This document shows, piece after piece, positions 35,636 through 48,330 of a stretch of DNA of 64,000 nucleotides. Position 1 is the first letter of the stretch; every line of letters begins with the position of its first letter. Below the pieces are notes generated by a model. The model saw nothing but the letters and a program-made list of their open reading frames with translations. It had not been told where the DNA came from and made no database searches. This DNA comes from Mytilinidion resinicola (Eukaryota; Ascomycota; Dothideomycetes; Mytilinidiales; Mytilinidiaceae). A program made the translations under genes and the position numbers. The DNA lies in NCBI RefSeq assembly GCF_010093595.1, contig NW_022985461.1, positions 97,862-161,861 on the forward strand, given 5' to 3'.

Positions 35636-36356
35636 TAGATGAAAACTCCAGGTTTGTACAGGTAGACATTGATATTGTAGCAATGCAAGACATAATTTCT
35701 GAAGTCATCCCAGACGTCTGGTAAGGGTACGAAAATTGTCCTACGTTTACATGCCACTGCCCAGGGTGTTTGGACATACTTCAAAACAGCCCAGTCAAAA
35801 TTCTGGAAAAGGAAGATCACTTCGCACTTTGGGGCATGCCTTAGTACCAGAGTACTCAGACGTGTACACCGAAATACGGCTGATTGGGGTCCGTCCAAGC
35901 GTCATTTAAAATCTGGATGAGCTTTTGGGTTGGTCAAGTTGACTAACTGGTAACCTCGTCAGGGCACTTCGGTATTAAGCAATTGAGCACAATTGTGACA
36001 AGTACTACAGGTACCTCGTATTCATTACGAACCGATGCTCGACTGGGTATCTATACAAAGGAAAGAACCCTATGACAGAACACTACGTCCCAAGTCGAGG
36101 ACGAAGGGTCAGAATTGAAGTGGTTCGTAGGAAAAGAACCGCAGAGTATTTCATACCAGGCCGCTAAAAACCGATAGGAAACCACATTGGCCACAGGAAA
36201 CTATCCATCATAACTCACCATCTTGATTCTCGGCAATTTTCAGACGCAAAAGCAGCCCCTCGCAAAAAATGCTTGAGAAAGCCCGCTCGTGGGCGTGGTG
36301 CAATGCCCTGAGGACGTCCCACAGCTGCCATTAGGAAGAACCTTTGAATGTCAGCA
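35636..36356. other. Convergent intergenic region
   Basis: Between the nitrilase-family stop and the RNA-binding protein stop. A/T-rich in part, no gene seen. If the downstream gene has one more 3' exon it would lie in 36215-36350. Confidence 0.4.
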
Positions 36357-37812
36357 TCAGGCGAGAATACTAGCATCTGCCCAGCCTGTGAGCAGCACAC
36401 CGTTACTAGAGTACAAATCCTCCCCATCTTCACTTGTTGACCTCGAATCGCTCTCGTCCATGTTCAAAAGCTCGAAGCGATTGGTGATCTTTGCAGGCGG
36501 TGGAACTTCCTTGGCAGCACGAGCAGATGATCGTGCAGTAGGTCCATTCCATGCTGCGTTAGAACCTCTTGGTATAGGTGCAGCACATTCGTCAGGGTAC
36601 CACTCAATTCGCAAGCCCTTGTAGCCGGTCCGCGACATCATGCAAGTCCGTGCAAAGAGGGCGTTATGGACAGAATTGGTTGATATGAAGGCGTCGAAGC
36701 CTCTGAAGGTGATGTCGATCACTATCAGATTATGTATATGCTCGAGATCTTCGCGGATGCCTTGAGCAGTAAGCTTGCCAACCGCGCTGCGGATGACGAT
36801 ATTGCGAGTTGCGCCAATAGCGATCTTGTTCGCTACATGATTGGGCAGATGAAACTGTCGGTCATTCCAACGCGTCTCGATCTGTATGAAGTTAGCCTTT
36901 GGCTAGCGAAATGAAGTGCGTTCTGAGATGTCCGAGCGAGTTGGTGATTGTTTGGGAGAATAAACCTCTTCCGTTGAGACTTCCGAGAGTCTGTTAAAAC
37001 ACCCGTGACAGTCGACAAGAAAATACACGCAAACTAGTGAAGAGCCATTGTAGGGTGTCCACTTACTCGTTTGTCGTGGATATAGATGTCATTCCGTTTG
37101 GTATAGGCCAGGAAGTCTTGGGCTCCCTCGACGAACGATATCGTGGCCGAGCGGTCGTTTCGAAGGAAGATGTCCAGCAATCTACCTCCACGAACGATAT
37201 CGACAAGATCCTTATGTGTAGTCCGGTCCGACAGATTCGTCAACAAGACTGTTCGCTGGTCATTGCGAGGAAAGGGTGGCTGTGGCTGGGACGGTTGAAC
37301 CTCGACAGTTTCGGGACCACAAGATTCGTCTTTATCGTACGACCTGGCTGGGTAGGAATCAGGCACGTCACAAGCATTGCCCTGGTGTACGTGGTATGAC
37401 GGGCGTGGCTTGGGCAAGGCGCCTCCAACGGCGGTGCTGTCCGAGGTGTCTGGCGACACTCCGCTGCTCTGAGGCATAGACATGCGGACAGGGACAGAGG
37501 GGGCCCTTGTGTAGGACTCGTCCCACATGCTGTAGGAGCCTGTCTCACAGCTGTTGTAGTCGTTCTCGCCATTGATAAGAGTCAATAGCGTGTCTTCAGT
37601 AAGACCACCGCGGAACAGAGCACTTCGAAGGACATCTACGCAAAAGAATGGTTAGCGTTGAGGGGAGCAGCAGAGCAAGCACGGCGTGAGGTCGTGCAGC
37701 ACAGAAGAGGGGTGTACTTGCTGTATTCGCGGGCTGATCGGAGCAGAAACTCGTGCTCGGCCTTGGATATGGTGATACTGTTGGACAAGGAAAAGGCGGC
37801 GGCACTCGCCAT
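36357..37812 (-). CDS. RNA-binding protein with RRM folds
   Basis: Exons 37812-37722, 37635-37067 and 36881-36357 give 394 aa. After an N-terminal helix (ITISKAEHEFLLRSAREYN) and a disordered stretch, RRM-like folds start at about 170. RTVLLTNLSDRTTHKDLVDI is RNP2-like, and SATISFVEGAQDFLAY is RNP1-like. A second unit contains NKIAIGATRNIVIR, LIVIDITFRGFDAFIS and SVHNALFARTCMMS. The order is typical of a filamentous ascomycete RNA-binding protein of unknown target. The first intron (37636-37721) must start GCAAGT to keep frame. The second intron is 185 nt and may hold a degenerate foldback arm (36992-37029). The C-terminal 20 residues are uncertain and another 3' exon is possible. Confidence 0.8.
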
Positions 37813-38688
37813 GATGGTGGAGGGTGAGGGGATGCAAGGAGCACGAGGCACAGCTCGATTGGAGCTTCACAGGGAAAGGTGATCCAAGCTCCTGCACCCC
37901 TGCCGCATTCACTCGCTAACGTTAAGCGCACCCGCCGCAGTGGTCGAGTGGATACTGCGAGCCGCAGTGCTCCGTGTTGCTGTGCACATCTTGACTGGTG
38001 CTCGGGGTGCTTACGTCTTTTAGAAGAATGGCAAAGCGGAGGTTTGTGAGGTCACGGATCCTCCAATCGAGGGCTCATGAACATTCCCGGGTACATGGGC
38101 CACAGGACAAGATGCATGAGAAGACTTCTTTCGCGTTATCAAACAATTCCATATTACTCATGCATCATGTGCACTTCAACCCCCAAAGAAATTAGCACGC
38201 TTACTCAAAACACCATCCTCAAATAAACAACTCGTAGGAATAGCTACAAGTAGCCGTGATCTAGGGTATCAGACTCCACCAGCACACTGACGCGGTGCAA
38301 CATCGTCAGCCTCCGACTTCGCTCTGCCCATATCAAATCATTGTATGGACTTCGGTCTATCCAACATGCCGCCGGAGGTATGACTCCCGGTGGTGCCGCA
38401 CTACACGTCCCACCGGACTCTGTCCATGGTAGAAAACGTGACTAGCTAGACGTTCGCGTCAGTTTTGCGATTGCCTCGAAAGGTTTCCGCTTGGCCGCTT
38501 TGGCCGCTTCGTCCGCGAGTCTCTTATTCAGCGTCCGGCAAAATAGATCAACCGAGTCGGCGTGGCACCAAGGTGGTCCGTCTGGCGATGTTCACAAATT
38601 TGTCCAAAAGTAGAGAAAGCCACAAGTGGCCTGAGTCCTTGTTAGCTCGTGTGATGCGCCTCTGGCAGTAACCTTTACCGTGCACCAC
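37813..38688. other. Intergenic, nothing recognised
   Basis: Upstream region of the RNA-binding protein gene and 3' flank of the Rab gene. No supported feature. Confidence 0.4.
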
Positions 38689-39691
38689 TCAACAACACTT
38701 TCCTCCCTTCCCCTTTCCCATTCTTTCGACCTCTGCGGATAGCTCCTCATTCTCGCCACCAACAGCAGGCATCGTCGGAAAGCCAAGCCAGCTCCGTCTT
38801 TTGTCGCTCATGCCAACCCTGAAGCTACCATTCCCGTCTGCTCCAGGGTAGTCGAAGTAGCTGTTGGCACCTGACCCCGCGAGCTGATGGGGTGTTGCTC
38901 CGGCCTGCATCATCAATTGTTGCTCTTCTTCGACTTTCTTGTTCCGCTGTTCGACCAGCTTCCGCGTTATGACCCGGAAGACCTCCTCCACGCCCTCTCC
39001 GTCCTTTGCACTGATCTCGTGGCAGCAGTCCCAGCCAATGTCTTGGCCCCAAAAACCACTCGATCGATTGCTTTGCGGCGATGTCATGCTTCCATTCTGA
39101 CTATTGCCACTTCCGAATCCGGAACCCCATGTCAAAGCTGGTGTTGTAGTCTGAGAGGGGTATAGGTTCTCCGAGACATAGGCGATGCACCGATCAAACG
39201 GGACTTTGCGTTGAGAGGGGTCTTCGGCTACAATATCAGACTTTGTGCCCACGACATGAATAATTATATCGTCGCCAAGATTCTGCTTGAGCTCGCGCAG
39301 CCACCGGCCCATTTCCTCAAACGAGTGAGGGTCCGTGATGTCGTAACAGAGGACGCCTGCATTTGCGCCTGGACACTCATTAGTTCAGGCGTTCTTTCAC
39401 AGGATGGATCATGTTCGACGACGAAGATGGTCTGTTCAAAGTAAGCTTACCTCTGTAGTAGAGTTTAGATATGGATCTAAACCGCTCCTGTCCTGCTGTA
39501 TCCCAGATCTGCAGCCGTACCACAGTCGATGTATCGATGTCCACCACTCTTTTTGTCAGAAAGGAGGCACCAATGGTAGAGGTGGTGTTAGGTGGCGTGA
39601 ATGCATTCTTCACATATCTGTGCACGAGAGACGTTTTGCCTACGCCCTGCGAGCCTAGGACCACGATTTTGGCTTCGAGACTGTTGGACAT
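38689..39691 (-). CDS. Rab-family small GTPase
   Basis: Exons 39691-39451 and 39368-38689 give 306 aa, longer than the usual 200-220. The G-box motifs are GSQGVGKTS (P-loop), TIGASF (switch I Thr), WDTAGQERF, GTKSD (in place of NKXD) and EISAKDG (SAK). RFRSISKLYYRGANAGVLCY is Rab-like, near the Rab5/Rab22 branch. An insertion of about 50 residues rich in Ser, Gly and Thr lies before the SAK motif. The C-terminus is Gly/Lys-rich and ends in CC, a site for double geranylgeranylation. It should act in vesicle transport. I cannot name the orthologue with confidence. Confidence 0.88.
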
Positions 39692-40491
39692 GGCGGACAC
39701 AAGCCTGTAGATGCTGAACGACGGATGGGGCGCGTAGGAGCGCGTAGAAGGTTTATAATAGTTCCTGTGCGCGAGCAGCGGGGTGAAGCCGTGCACGAGA
39801 TGCAGAGGCTGAGGATAGCGCGGCAGATGTACTGCGAGAGCTACAGACGCGGCTGGGTGGTGGAGATTAGACGGAGCGGGACGGTAGACACAGCGGGCGG
39901 CCTTCGCATGGCGTGTGTCTGTCTGTGTAGCGCAGAAGCAGGCCTGGTGTCGCAGGTCAAGGTTCGCGGGGTGTCAACAATGAAGAGACTCGGAGTCCGT
40001 GCTGTCGGAGAGAGGACGAGGCGGCTGGGTGCCCCGGGCCATGTGACGCCCATCCGCATCGTCATCATCGAGTGCTGGGCGCTTGACAGCAGAATCCTCG
40101 AGATTCGAGTGTATTCACTCGCTTTTGCTCGGAGACAAACCTCAGACAGCCGGTCGTCGTTGCTGCACGCAGTCGGTAGGAGGTAGCTTGTCCTTCTAGC
40201 GGCAGTCGGATTGCCTGTTCTATCACCTGCAACCGTGGAACTATTTCTCCGCACCGCCCTACTGGTTGGCCTCGAGCATTCCAAGCTTCCCGACCCTGCT
40301 TGCATCCATCCCATGCGCAGGTGCAGCTGTCTTCATTCGTCCTTGCTACGTTGACCCCTTCTATTGGCATTGCCCCATTATTGTCCTGCAGCCGAACCCG
40401 ATGGACGGAATCCCACTCCACTGAAAAGTGGGTTGCAGAATATCGAAAACTTCTTTGCTGCCTCGTCGGGTCGGCAATCTTGGGATCGAGC
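39692..40491. promoter_or_regulatory. Divergent promoter, Rab and ferroportin-like genes
   Basis: An 800-bp spacer between divergent starts. Overlapping long frames here are Arg/Ser-rich on both strands and look like chance. The reading frame of the next gene is open upstream of its ATG at 40492 but holds no earlier ATG that looks better. Confidence 0.4.
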
Positions 40492-42253
40492 ATGGCCATG
40501 CCACCAAACGGAGATGTGGAACTGTCCCATCTGGATCCCGTAGCGTGCACCCGCGTTTCCAATCATTCCTCTCATTGCTCCTCTCCAGTTCCATGCCCGT
40601 CATCAGATCCTCCTTCCACCGACTCTCAGCTCCCGGCAGCAGTAAAAAGAGGACTCTTCGTATCCCACGCGCTTTCAACATGGAACTCGAGAGTCTTCGA
40701 GTTCGGTGCTGTTCTATATCTCGCATCAGTCTTTCCAAACACTCTAATGCCAATGTCAATATATGCTTTGATTCGCGGCATCTCCGCTGTCGTTTTTTCT
40801 CCAATGATCGGCAGTTACATTGACGCCACGAACCGGTTACATGTTGTTCGCCTCTCTGTTGGTAAGTTGTCTAGCAGCAGGAGAAGCCCAAGCTGACAGA
40901 TGTGATTTACTTTATTCAGTCATGCAGCGATTAGTAGTCTCGGTGTCATGCCTAGGGTTTTGGCTTCTGGTTACTAGGCGGTCGATTCCACCGTTTTTGA
41001 AGATTGGGCTTTTGGGGTTCCTTTCTGCGCTTGCTTGTGTGGAGAAGCTCTCGTCTATCATGAATCTAGTTGCGGTAGAGAGAGACTGGGTAGGCTTGCC
41101 TTAGTTCATCAAGGTTCTAATATCCTAACAATTGATCTAGGTTGTTGTCATCTCTGAAGGCCACGAGCCTACCCTTAGAGGCAAGTTCCTGCTATCCATC
41201 CGTGCCACTATCGTCAGTGGATCTGACATTTCACCAGAACTCAATTCCCAAATGCGGCGGATTGACTTGATTTGCAAACTTGCAGGTCCTTTCTTCATCA
41301 CCGCACTCGATGCTATATCCACCGAGATTGCAATATTAACGAACCTAGCTATGAATGCAGCTTCTGCACTCGTGGAATACTACGCTATTGCTAAGGTGGC
41401 GAAATTTCTCCCTCAGAAGAATCAATTTTGCTAATATTAATAGGTCTATAACATCACTCCAGCCCTTCAAGAAGCCAAAGATGTCTCTAATCCTTCCATG
41501 GGAACCGAGGCAACCAGTCGCTGGATCACCTTGCAACGGTGCAAATCTGGCATTCTTGCCGTGGCAAGACAGATTAGCGCGTACCTTACCCATAGAGCTA
41601 TCCTCCCCTCCTTCGCTGGCGCTCTGCTCTACTTTACTGTGCTCTCCTTCAACGGCCAGATGGTCACATATCTCCTTGCGACTGGCTACAGCTCCCTCCA
41701 CATTGGCATCATGCGCACCATCTCGGTTGCCTTTGAGCTATCTGCAACTTGGCTGACACCACTCTTGATGTCGAGAATTGGTCCAATCCGCACTGGAATC
41801 TGGTTCCTTAACTGGCAGATCACGTGCCTAGCTCTCGGGGTTTGCGTTTATACAACAGCGTCATCTCCACTTATTTCGTCCACCGGTCTCGTAGGAGGCA
41901 CGATCCTTAGTCGTGTAGGCCTGTGGGGATTCGATCTTTCATCACAGATCATCATCCAAGAGGACGTCGAGGCAGACACTAGAGGGTCATTCTCTACTCT
42001 CGAAGCGTCAGGGCAGAACTTCTTCGAGTTATGCTCTTTTGCCACGACCATCGTGTTCTCCCGCCCAGATCAGTTCCAGTGGCCGGTTTTGATGAGCTGT
42101 GCAGCGGTTTTTATGGCTGGTGGACTATACGCGACGTTTGTGAGGCAACGCAGGGGCCATTTGATACACTTTTCCAAGTGCATGGAATTGAAAGACAGGA
42201 GGAAGAGGCTATCTGGATTTAGATACGCGAGGCTGTCGCAGGCAGATGTTTAG
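40492..42253 (+). CDS. Ferroportin-family (SLC40) metal transporter
   Basis: Five exons: 40492-40861, 40920-41089, 41141-41180, 41238-41395 and 41444-42253. They give 515 aa. Hallmarks are LFVSHALSTWNSRVFEFGAV, ALIRGISAVVFSPMIGSYID, DLICKLAGPFFITALDAIST and VGLWGFDLSSQIIIQEDVE, within a 12-helix major-facilitator-like fold. Ferroportins export ferrous iron or related metals across the plasma membrane or into vacuoles. Which membrane applies here is unknown. Exon 3 is only 40 nt and ends at a GCAAGT donor (intron 41181-41237). No GT donor nearby keeps the frame. Other iron-linked genes lie within 10 kb downstream. Confidence 0.9.
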
Positions 42254-42776
42254 AGTATACTGCCTAAGTCAGCCTGGAGAGCGTAATGGCTGCTCAAAGC
42301 ACTTAGTTTCCGCCGAATTCGAATTCCTGAAACCGTGTGACACTGTGGATAATGTTGGTAAAAAAATAAAATTACACATAAGCCTGTGACGAGGCATTGT
42401 AGAACCACAGTAAATGGTAGCACGATATGTTTGTTCACGGTAGTGTCACGTGACGTGGCTCGGTAATGGCCTATTTAGGTAGTCTAGGGCTCTGCCGTCT
42501 GCTTCGAACATACTCCGGAGTCGAGAGTAGACTCGACCATCTGTCAGAAGCTCTCAGGCCTATCCCGAGGGCCTATGATCCTCCACCTACTAATGCCGTT
42601 CTATTTGACGTGCCTGGAGAAATCAAGGGATTACAGAAATAATTAACCTCGGTTCATTGGCGATTCGGCTGGGGTGTGGATAAGTTGCACCGCGCAGGCG
42701 CGTCGACCTCAAAAGTATTTCTAGTTGCAACTGTCTTTCGGGCTCCATCTCTCTAGAACCATCTTGATATTCCATA
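42254..42776. other. Intergenic, nothing recognised
   Basis: 3' flank of the ferroportin-like gene and promoter of the dehydrogenase. A CTCTCTAG run precedes the downstream ATG. Confidence 0.4.
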
Positions 42777-43879
42777 ATGTCTTCTTCTTCGCGTATTGAC
42801 CAGATCGCAGGCCACTTGAACTACCCCAAGGGTCTGCTTGCGGGGCAGGTGGCTATCATCACCGGATCTGGCCAAGGCATCGGAGCGGAAACTGCGAGAC
42901 TCTTCGCAAAGGAGGGTGCAAAGGTTGTTGTCTCTGACATTGATGGCAGTAAGTGTGGTCAAGCTTCAGGCTCAGTTCATAAGCTCCCATCTTTCTACGC
43001 ATGCTGATCACGCCAATTGCTTGTAGAAAAGGCGTCAGATGTTGCCGACAGCATCAAGGCGGCTGGTGGCAGCGCCACGAGCGTTGCCGGTGATATGCTC
43101 GATGACAACTACATCAACGAGCTTGTCAAAAAGGCGGCGGAATTTGGCAATGGCAAGATTCACATCATCGTCAACAACGCTGGATATACGTGGGACGGAG
43201 TAATCCACAAGGTAAATCACCTTCCCTCAAAGAGAACGGCTCCTATCCCAGGGCTTCTCTTTCGGCCTTCCTGAGTGCCAAATGGACTGACCAATTGCTT
43301 TCTAGACCACCGACAAGCAATGGGAGACCATCATTGCCCTCCACAACACCGCACCTTTCAAGCTAGTCCGCGCTGCAGCTCCCTACTTCCGCGTCAAGGA
43401 CGGCGAACCCCGCTGCATTATCAACATATCCTCAACCTCCGGTCTTCACGGCAACGCTGGTCAAGCCAACTACGCCCTAGCTAAAGCCGGCGTGACAGGT
43501 CTGACCAAGACCATTGCAAAGGAGTACGTAGAACCCATTCTCTTTTAGCAAAACCAACTAACTATTGTGTAGGTGGGGTCCTCAGTACGGCGTTCGAGCT
43601 AACACCGTTGCGTTCGGACATATTTTGACCCGTCTGACGGCTGCAAAGGAGGCTGGCGCATTCATCACGACACCAGATGGTCAGAAGGTTGCTTTGGGCA
43701 TACCTACAGGAAAGGGCGCCCTGGCATCTGCCGCAGCTAAAGAACAATACACCGACATTCCCCTGAGAAGACCTGGCACAGCGACAGAGGCAGCAGGCGC
43801 GGTCCTTGCTGTTTGCTCGCCGCTATTTGCCTACGTTAATGGACAGACAATCTCGGTAACGGGAGGCCGCAATATGTAA
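42777..43879 (+). CDS. Short-chain dehydrogenase/reductase (FabG-like)
   Basis: Four exons, 42777-42948, 43027-43211, 43306-43523 and 43573-43879, give 293 aa. The NAD(P)-binding site is TGSGQGIG, followed by NNAGYTWDG. The catalytic Ser-Tyr-Lys set is in [21 protein letters not shown]. The C-terminal [13 protein letters not shown] is typical of 3-oxoacyl-ACP reductase-like members. VVVSDIDG places Asp after strand 2, which favours NAD(H). The family is broad, so the substrate cannot be assigned. A fungal-specific insertion ([20 protein letters not shown]) lies before the last helix. Confidence 0.9.
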
Positions 43880-44560
43880 ATTGCAGGAAAATTTTAGCGG
43901 TTACTAGTCGTAAGGAGTTCGAGGACGGGGAAACGCACATCATCAGATAAGTTCTGGCACCTACTTATGGGACGAGCGTGGCTTGAGTGGATGAGTGCAG
44001 GCAATGAGGGGATGTCCGAGTGGGTACCCGTTGATGTAAACCCAAGGACTGCGAAGGGCGGTATTGATGGTAGGAGCAAGTCAGATGATGCACTTGAGGT
44101 TTGAGAGGATCATTAGTAGGCCAAAGACTGTTGCTAGATATACTGTACATAATCATGTCTTCTGATCATTAATTCTGGAACCGAATCTTTAAAATAACCA
44201 TGGCATTAAGCAAAGTGTGAAGGATAACTAATTGAAACTGGCGTGGATAGGTAGAAGAGAAGAGTGGTGGTAAGGTCCTTGGCGGAATGAAACTGAGACC
44301 GGGCCTCCCCAACCTTAAAACACCTCTCGATCGTCAGCCTCCTAGGAGCACTCCACCCCAGCTGTCGATGTACAACTCGTTCCTTTTCGACGTTCTTCTC
44401 TGCGTGGACCAATCCGCAATATAATTTACCCCTTCCTACAAAACTTACCATGGGCTCGCGGTAGCCCTCACATTTCTAATCATCTCACCACCAACCCCCT
44501 CGGGCTATTCAACGTCTAACCGCACACAATCAGGGACCTGGTGTCCCCACCACTCCTCAA
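43880..44560. other. Intergenic, nothing recognised
   Basis: 3' flank of the dehydrogenase and promoter of the M28B gene. The 100 bp before the downstream ATG are C-rich. Confidence 0.4.
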
Positions 44561-47383
44561 ATGGTTGATGAAAAGCACCTCTACGACGCCCACGAACACC
44601 TCCCTATACCCACCTACGAAGAGGCCACCTCGTCGCGCCCCTCCTCCTCGCAGTCTCGCCTCGGCCCCTCCGAAATCAGCGACGATGCGGAACGGCAGGG
44701 TCTCCTGGGTCTCGCCAGTACTTCCACATCCCGCCGTCGCAATGGATACCATGCGCCGTCGGTTCAGTCTGTGCGATCGAGCGAGGATAGCGATGACGAC
44801 CTGGACCTTCCAGAGGTAATGGCAGAGGCCGAGGAGGGTGCGCTGCGGCGGGATATCGAGGAGATGGACTTCCTAGACGCAGAGGCAGCCGAGGACGGCG
44901 CAGCGCGGCGGGCACGCATGCGCATGACGTTGTCGAAGCGCTTCTCGAGCTTTACCACCAAGTGGAAGTGGCCGGCTTTCAGCTTCAGCATGCCCTGGCC
45001 AAACTTTGGGTGGTTAACAGACCGGTTACCGCGGATACCGGAGCAGTATAGACCTGGGTGGTCGGTCATCGCACGGCTCATAGGACTGTTCGTCATCGTG
45101 TCGCTAATCTATCTGCTATTTGTGTCGGAGGTGCTGCCAGTGGGGAACAATGCATTCGGACAACCCTTTAACCCGGAATGGGTGCGGAGCTTTGCACAAG
45201 GGAGCATACAAAAGCCGCGAATAATCGAGAATCTGAGGCACATCACTTCGTATGACCATGTGGCCGGCTCGGAGGGAAGCTTGTATCTGGGGAAGTGGAT
45301 TGAGGGGAGGTTCAGGGCCGCGGGAATGGACAGCATTGATCACGATTTGTAGGTTTCATACTTCTTGTTCATTCTTACGACTACTCACGGGCCTAGTTTT
45401 CACGTTTACCTCAACTACCCTAAAGAGGGTGGCCGCCGAGTCGCTATTATCGACCCACCTGACATGGCTTGGGAAGCAAAATTGGAAGAGGACTCGGTAT
45501 ATGAACATCCTACACCTGAGCAGCAACAAACGCCCGTGTTCCATGGGCTGTCCAAATCCGGAAATGCTACTGGCCCATTAATATATGCAAATTACGGATC
45601 CAAAGAGGACTTTAAACGGCTAGCTGACAGCCATATCGACGTCACCGGCTCTATCATTCTAGTGCGTTATGGTGGAACGCAGACTGATAGGGGCATGAAG
45701 GTCAAAGCGGCCCAGGATGCTGGAGCCGTCGGCTGTCTTATTTATTCGGACCCGCAGGAAGATGGATTCATCAAAGGGGCGCCTTGGCCGAATGGTCGGT
45801 GGCGACCAAGAGATGGCGTACAAAGGGGTACGGTAGCTCTCACTAGCTGGATTGCTGGGGATGTCCTGACTCCCGGATATGCTAGTACTATGGAAGCGGA
45901 TCGTATCAGCAAAGACGACAACCCTGCGCTCGTAAAGATCCCGAGCCTTCCGTTATCCTGGAGCGATGCGCAAAAACTCCTCGCAGCCCTGAAAGGACAC
46001 GGTGAAAAGCTTCCGGAGGAATGGGTTGGCGGTGTTCCAGACATCGCAGAGTGGTGGTCTGGCGACAAAACTTCTCCAAAGGTGCTTCTACAAAATTTCC
46101 AGGACGAGTCTGAAAAGCAGGCGATTTATAATGTCATGGGCACTTTTGAAGGCATTGAATCCAAGAAAAAGAAGATAATAGTTGGCAATCACCGCGATTC
46201 TTGGTGCTTTGGAGCCATAGATCCGGGAAGCGGTACCGCCGTGATGCTTGAGGTCATTGATATCCTTGGAGCCCTTCGCGCGACTGGCTGGCGTCCTCTG
46301 CGAACGATCGAATTTGCGTCGTGGGATGCCGAGGAATATAACTTGATCGGATCGACAGAATATGTCGAGTCCCGCATGGACGCACTTCGAGCCGATGCTA
46401 TAGCGTACATCAACGTCGACGTTGGCGTTTCGGGAGACGAGATCTACGCCGACGGCTCACCGTTATTCAGGCACGCTTGGCTCCGCGTTCTCGATCGAGT
46501 TGCTGACCCTGTCCGCAACAAGACATTGCGTGAAGTGTGGGATCAGAGTGGTAATAATCTCGGGGGTTTGGGAGCGGGAAGCGACTACGTGGCGTTCCAA
46601 GACATGGCGGGCTGTTCAAGCATCGATTTTGGCTTCAACGGACCTGGATACCCCTATCACAGCTGCTACGAATCGTTCGAGCTCCTCGAACGTTTCGTAG
46701 ACCCTCATTTCAATCTTCACAAGACCCTGGCCGAGGTTTGGGTTCTTCTGATTCTTGAACTTGCCCAGGAACCCATCATGCCGTACAACATGGACGACTA
46801 CGCAGCAGCCATCAAGGGCCATATTGACGATTTGGATAAATTCGCGCGTGCCATCGGAAATGTCGACTTCGATGTCACCCCTCTTCGGAAGGCGTCTGCT
46901 AAATTCGAGAAGAATGCCAAGAAGTTCACAGGCTGGGAGGATTTCTGGTATGGCCAAGTGTACGGGACAGGTCAGTCACAGCTGTTCAACATTTTGTTCG
47001 AGATTTCGATGCTAACATTCCGCAGGAGGTTTCGAGAGCAACACGTTACAGGTCCACCGTCTCGCTCACAACGCCAAAATGTCCGATTTCGAGTCACATC
47101 TGCTAGACTTGCCGCAGGGGAAAGGTGACAAAAAGCCTCACGGAGTAAGAAAATATCTGAAAACCCACAGACTGCTGAAGCTAACTTTGTCTCGCAGATA
47201 CCAGGCCGCGAGCAATACAAGCACATCCTCTTTGCCCCCGATGCATCTGGATCAGGGTACGATGCAGCGTTCTTCCCATTCGTACGAGATGCTCTTGATG
47301 CGCGGGATTGGAAGCTTGCTCAAGAGCAGCTGCAGAAGTCAGCGGATATTTTGAGCAGGGCTACCGATAGTCTTCTGCATTGA
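44561..47383 (+). CDS. Transferrin-receptor-like M28B membrane protein (Tre1/Tre2 type)
   Basis: Four exons, 44561-45348, 45397-46970, 47026-47144 and 47198-47383, give 888 aa. A cytosolic tail (1-165) carries PIPTYEEA, close to the PPxY-type motif that binds Rsp5-class ubiquitin ligases. One membrane helix (about 168-190, LIGLFVIVSLIYLLFVSEVL) follows. The lumenal part has a PA domain and an M28 peptidase domain with all zinc ligands present: NHRDSW, AIDPGSG, WDAEEYNL, INVDVG and YPYHSCYE. A helical dimerisation domain closes the chain. Yeast Tre1/Tre2 help send metal transporters to the vacuole, while glutamate carboxypeptidases cleave peptides. With intact ligands either activity is possible. 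Exon 3 ends at gtaaga, which alone restores frame. Confidence 0.9.
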
Positions 47384-47954
47384 ACAGTACTCTGAGCGAC
47401 CAAGTCCTATCTCGTCTTTTTCATCGCGTTCGCTGATTGCTCTGTATCATAAGTACGTTGCTAAGGCTCGTCACACTGCTGCTCTCAGTCTTTTATACGT
47501 CTATATTAACTTTGGCATTGCAACATGTTTCTACCACTGGCATCTCGGCGTTCAATCAAATGGTTAAAGACGCGGCTGTAAGGTTGGAATTGAGGGCGTG
47601 GGCCGGGTTGATTGCAATGGCTTTCTGTTTTGTATGTGTAGCGATTGGGCGGATTTAACGTTCACTGTGACAACCCACGTACTTTCTGTATCATCAACAT
47701 CTTGAATACTAGCTCGCACCAAGTGCTGATGTAGACTGCGTGTCTCCAATTGACTAAAGTCTTTAGTGCAACAGCAGCCAACTAGATGAATCTAGAGTAC
47801 AGAATTATCGGGAAGGTTACTACCCCTTAACCCGTCGTGGCGCAACGCTCGGAATCTACAGTGAACATAAAGCGGCAGTCCGACATCGTCTGAGGTGGCC
47901 CGCAAAGGTATCAGCCTCGTCGACATTGTCCTTTTCCGATCTTTCATAATGTGG

Positions 47955-47987
47955 TAGAGGACCTCAAGCGGTACTAGGCAAGTGTAC
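47955..47987. mobile_element. Lone foldback arm
   Basis: The sequence gacctcaagcggtactaggc, followed by aagtgtac, resembles the right arm at 31757-31784 (gcaccccaagcagtggcaaa, then taggtgtac). No partner arm was found. Confidence 0.35.
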
Positions 47988-48094
47988 AAAACGCCAAAAA
48001 GGGAATGTGTTGCTCAAGTATTTCGCTGCAGTTCTGAAGCTTTCTATTGGCTGCATCCTTATCGATACCGTAAAGCCAAATGCGACGGGTTGAG

Positions 48095-48330
48095 GGCACG
48101 TAGGGCATGGAAAAGGTGGCACACTAATTCTAGAACTAGCTGTTTCATGTGTGCACCTGTCTGCCACTGCTTGGGGTGCTTCAATGTATTTTCAGGAATC
48201 TAGAGTAGAAGCTCTTTGCCTTGGGCTATGCGGAAACTTGTCGAAGCACTTCATGCAGTCGCAGACAGGTGTACATACGGGCAGAGTACTTGATGAGTGT
48301 GCCGCTTTTTCCCTGCCTAGCGTGGAGGGA
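48095..48330. mobile_element. Foldback (MITE-like) element upstream of the ferric-reductase-like gene
   Basis: Collinear with the copy at 31610: gggcatggaaaaggtg, tttcatgtgtgcacctgtct, gccactgcttggggtgcttc, attttcagga, ccttgggctatgcggaaa, and the inverted arm cacttcatgcagtcgcagac followed by aggtgtac. The outer right end (gccgctttttccctgcctag) is poorer. It ends less than 200 bp before the downstream ATG. Confidence 0.7.

Noticed and set aside
39725..40314. Overlapping frames before the ferroportin-like gene
   Set aside because: Both strands are open, Arg/Ser-rich, no motif; read as a divergent promoter.
47437..47658. 73-codon frame with hydrophobic stretches after the M28B gene
   Set aside because: No ATG start, lies in the 3' flank, and the hydrophobic runs come from T-rich sequence.
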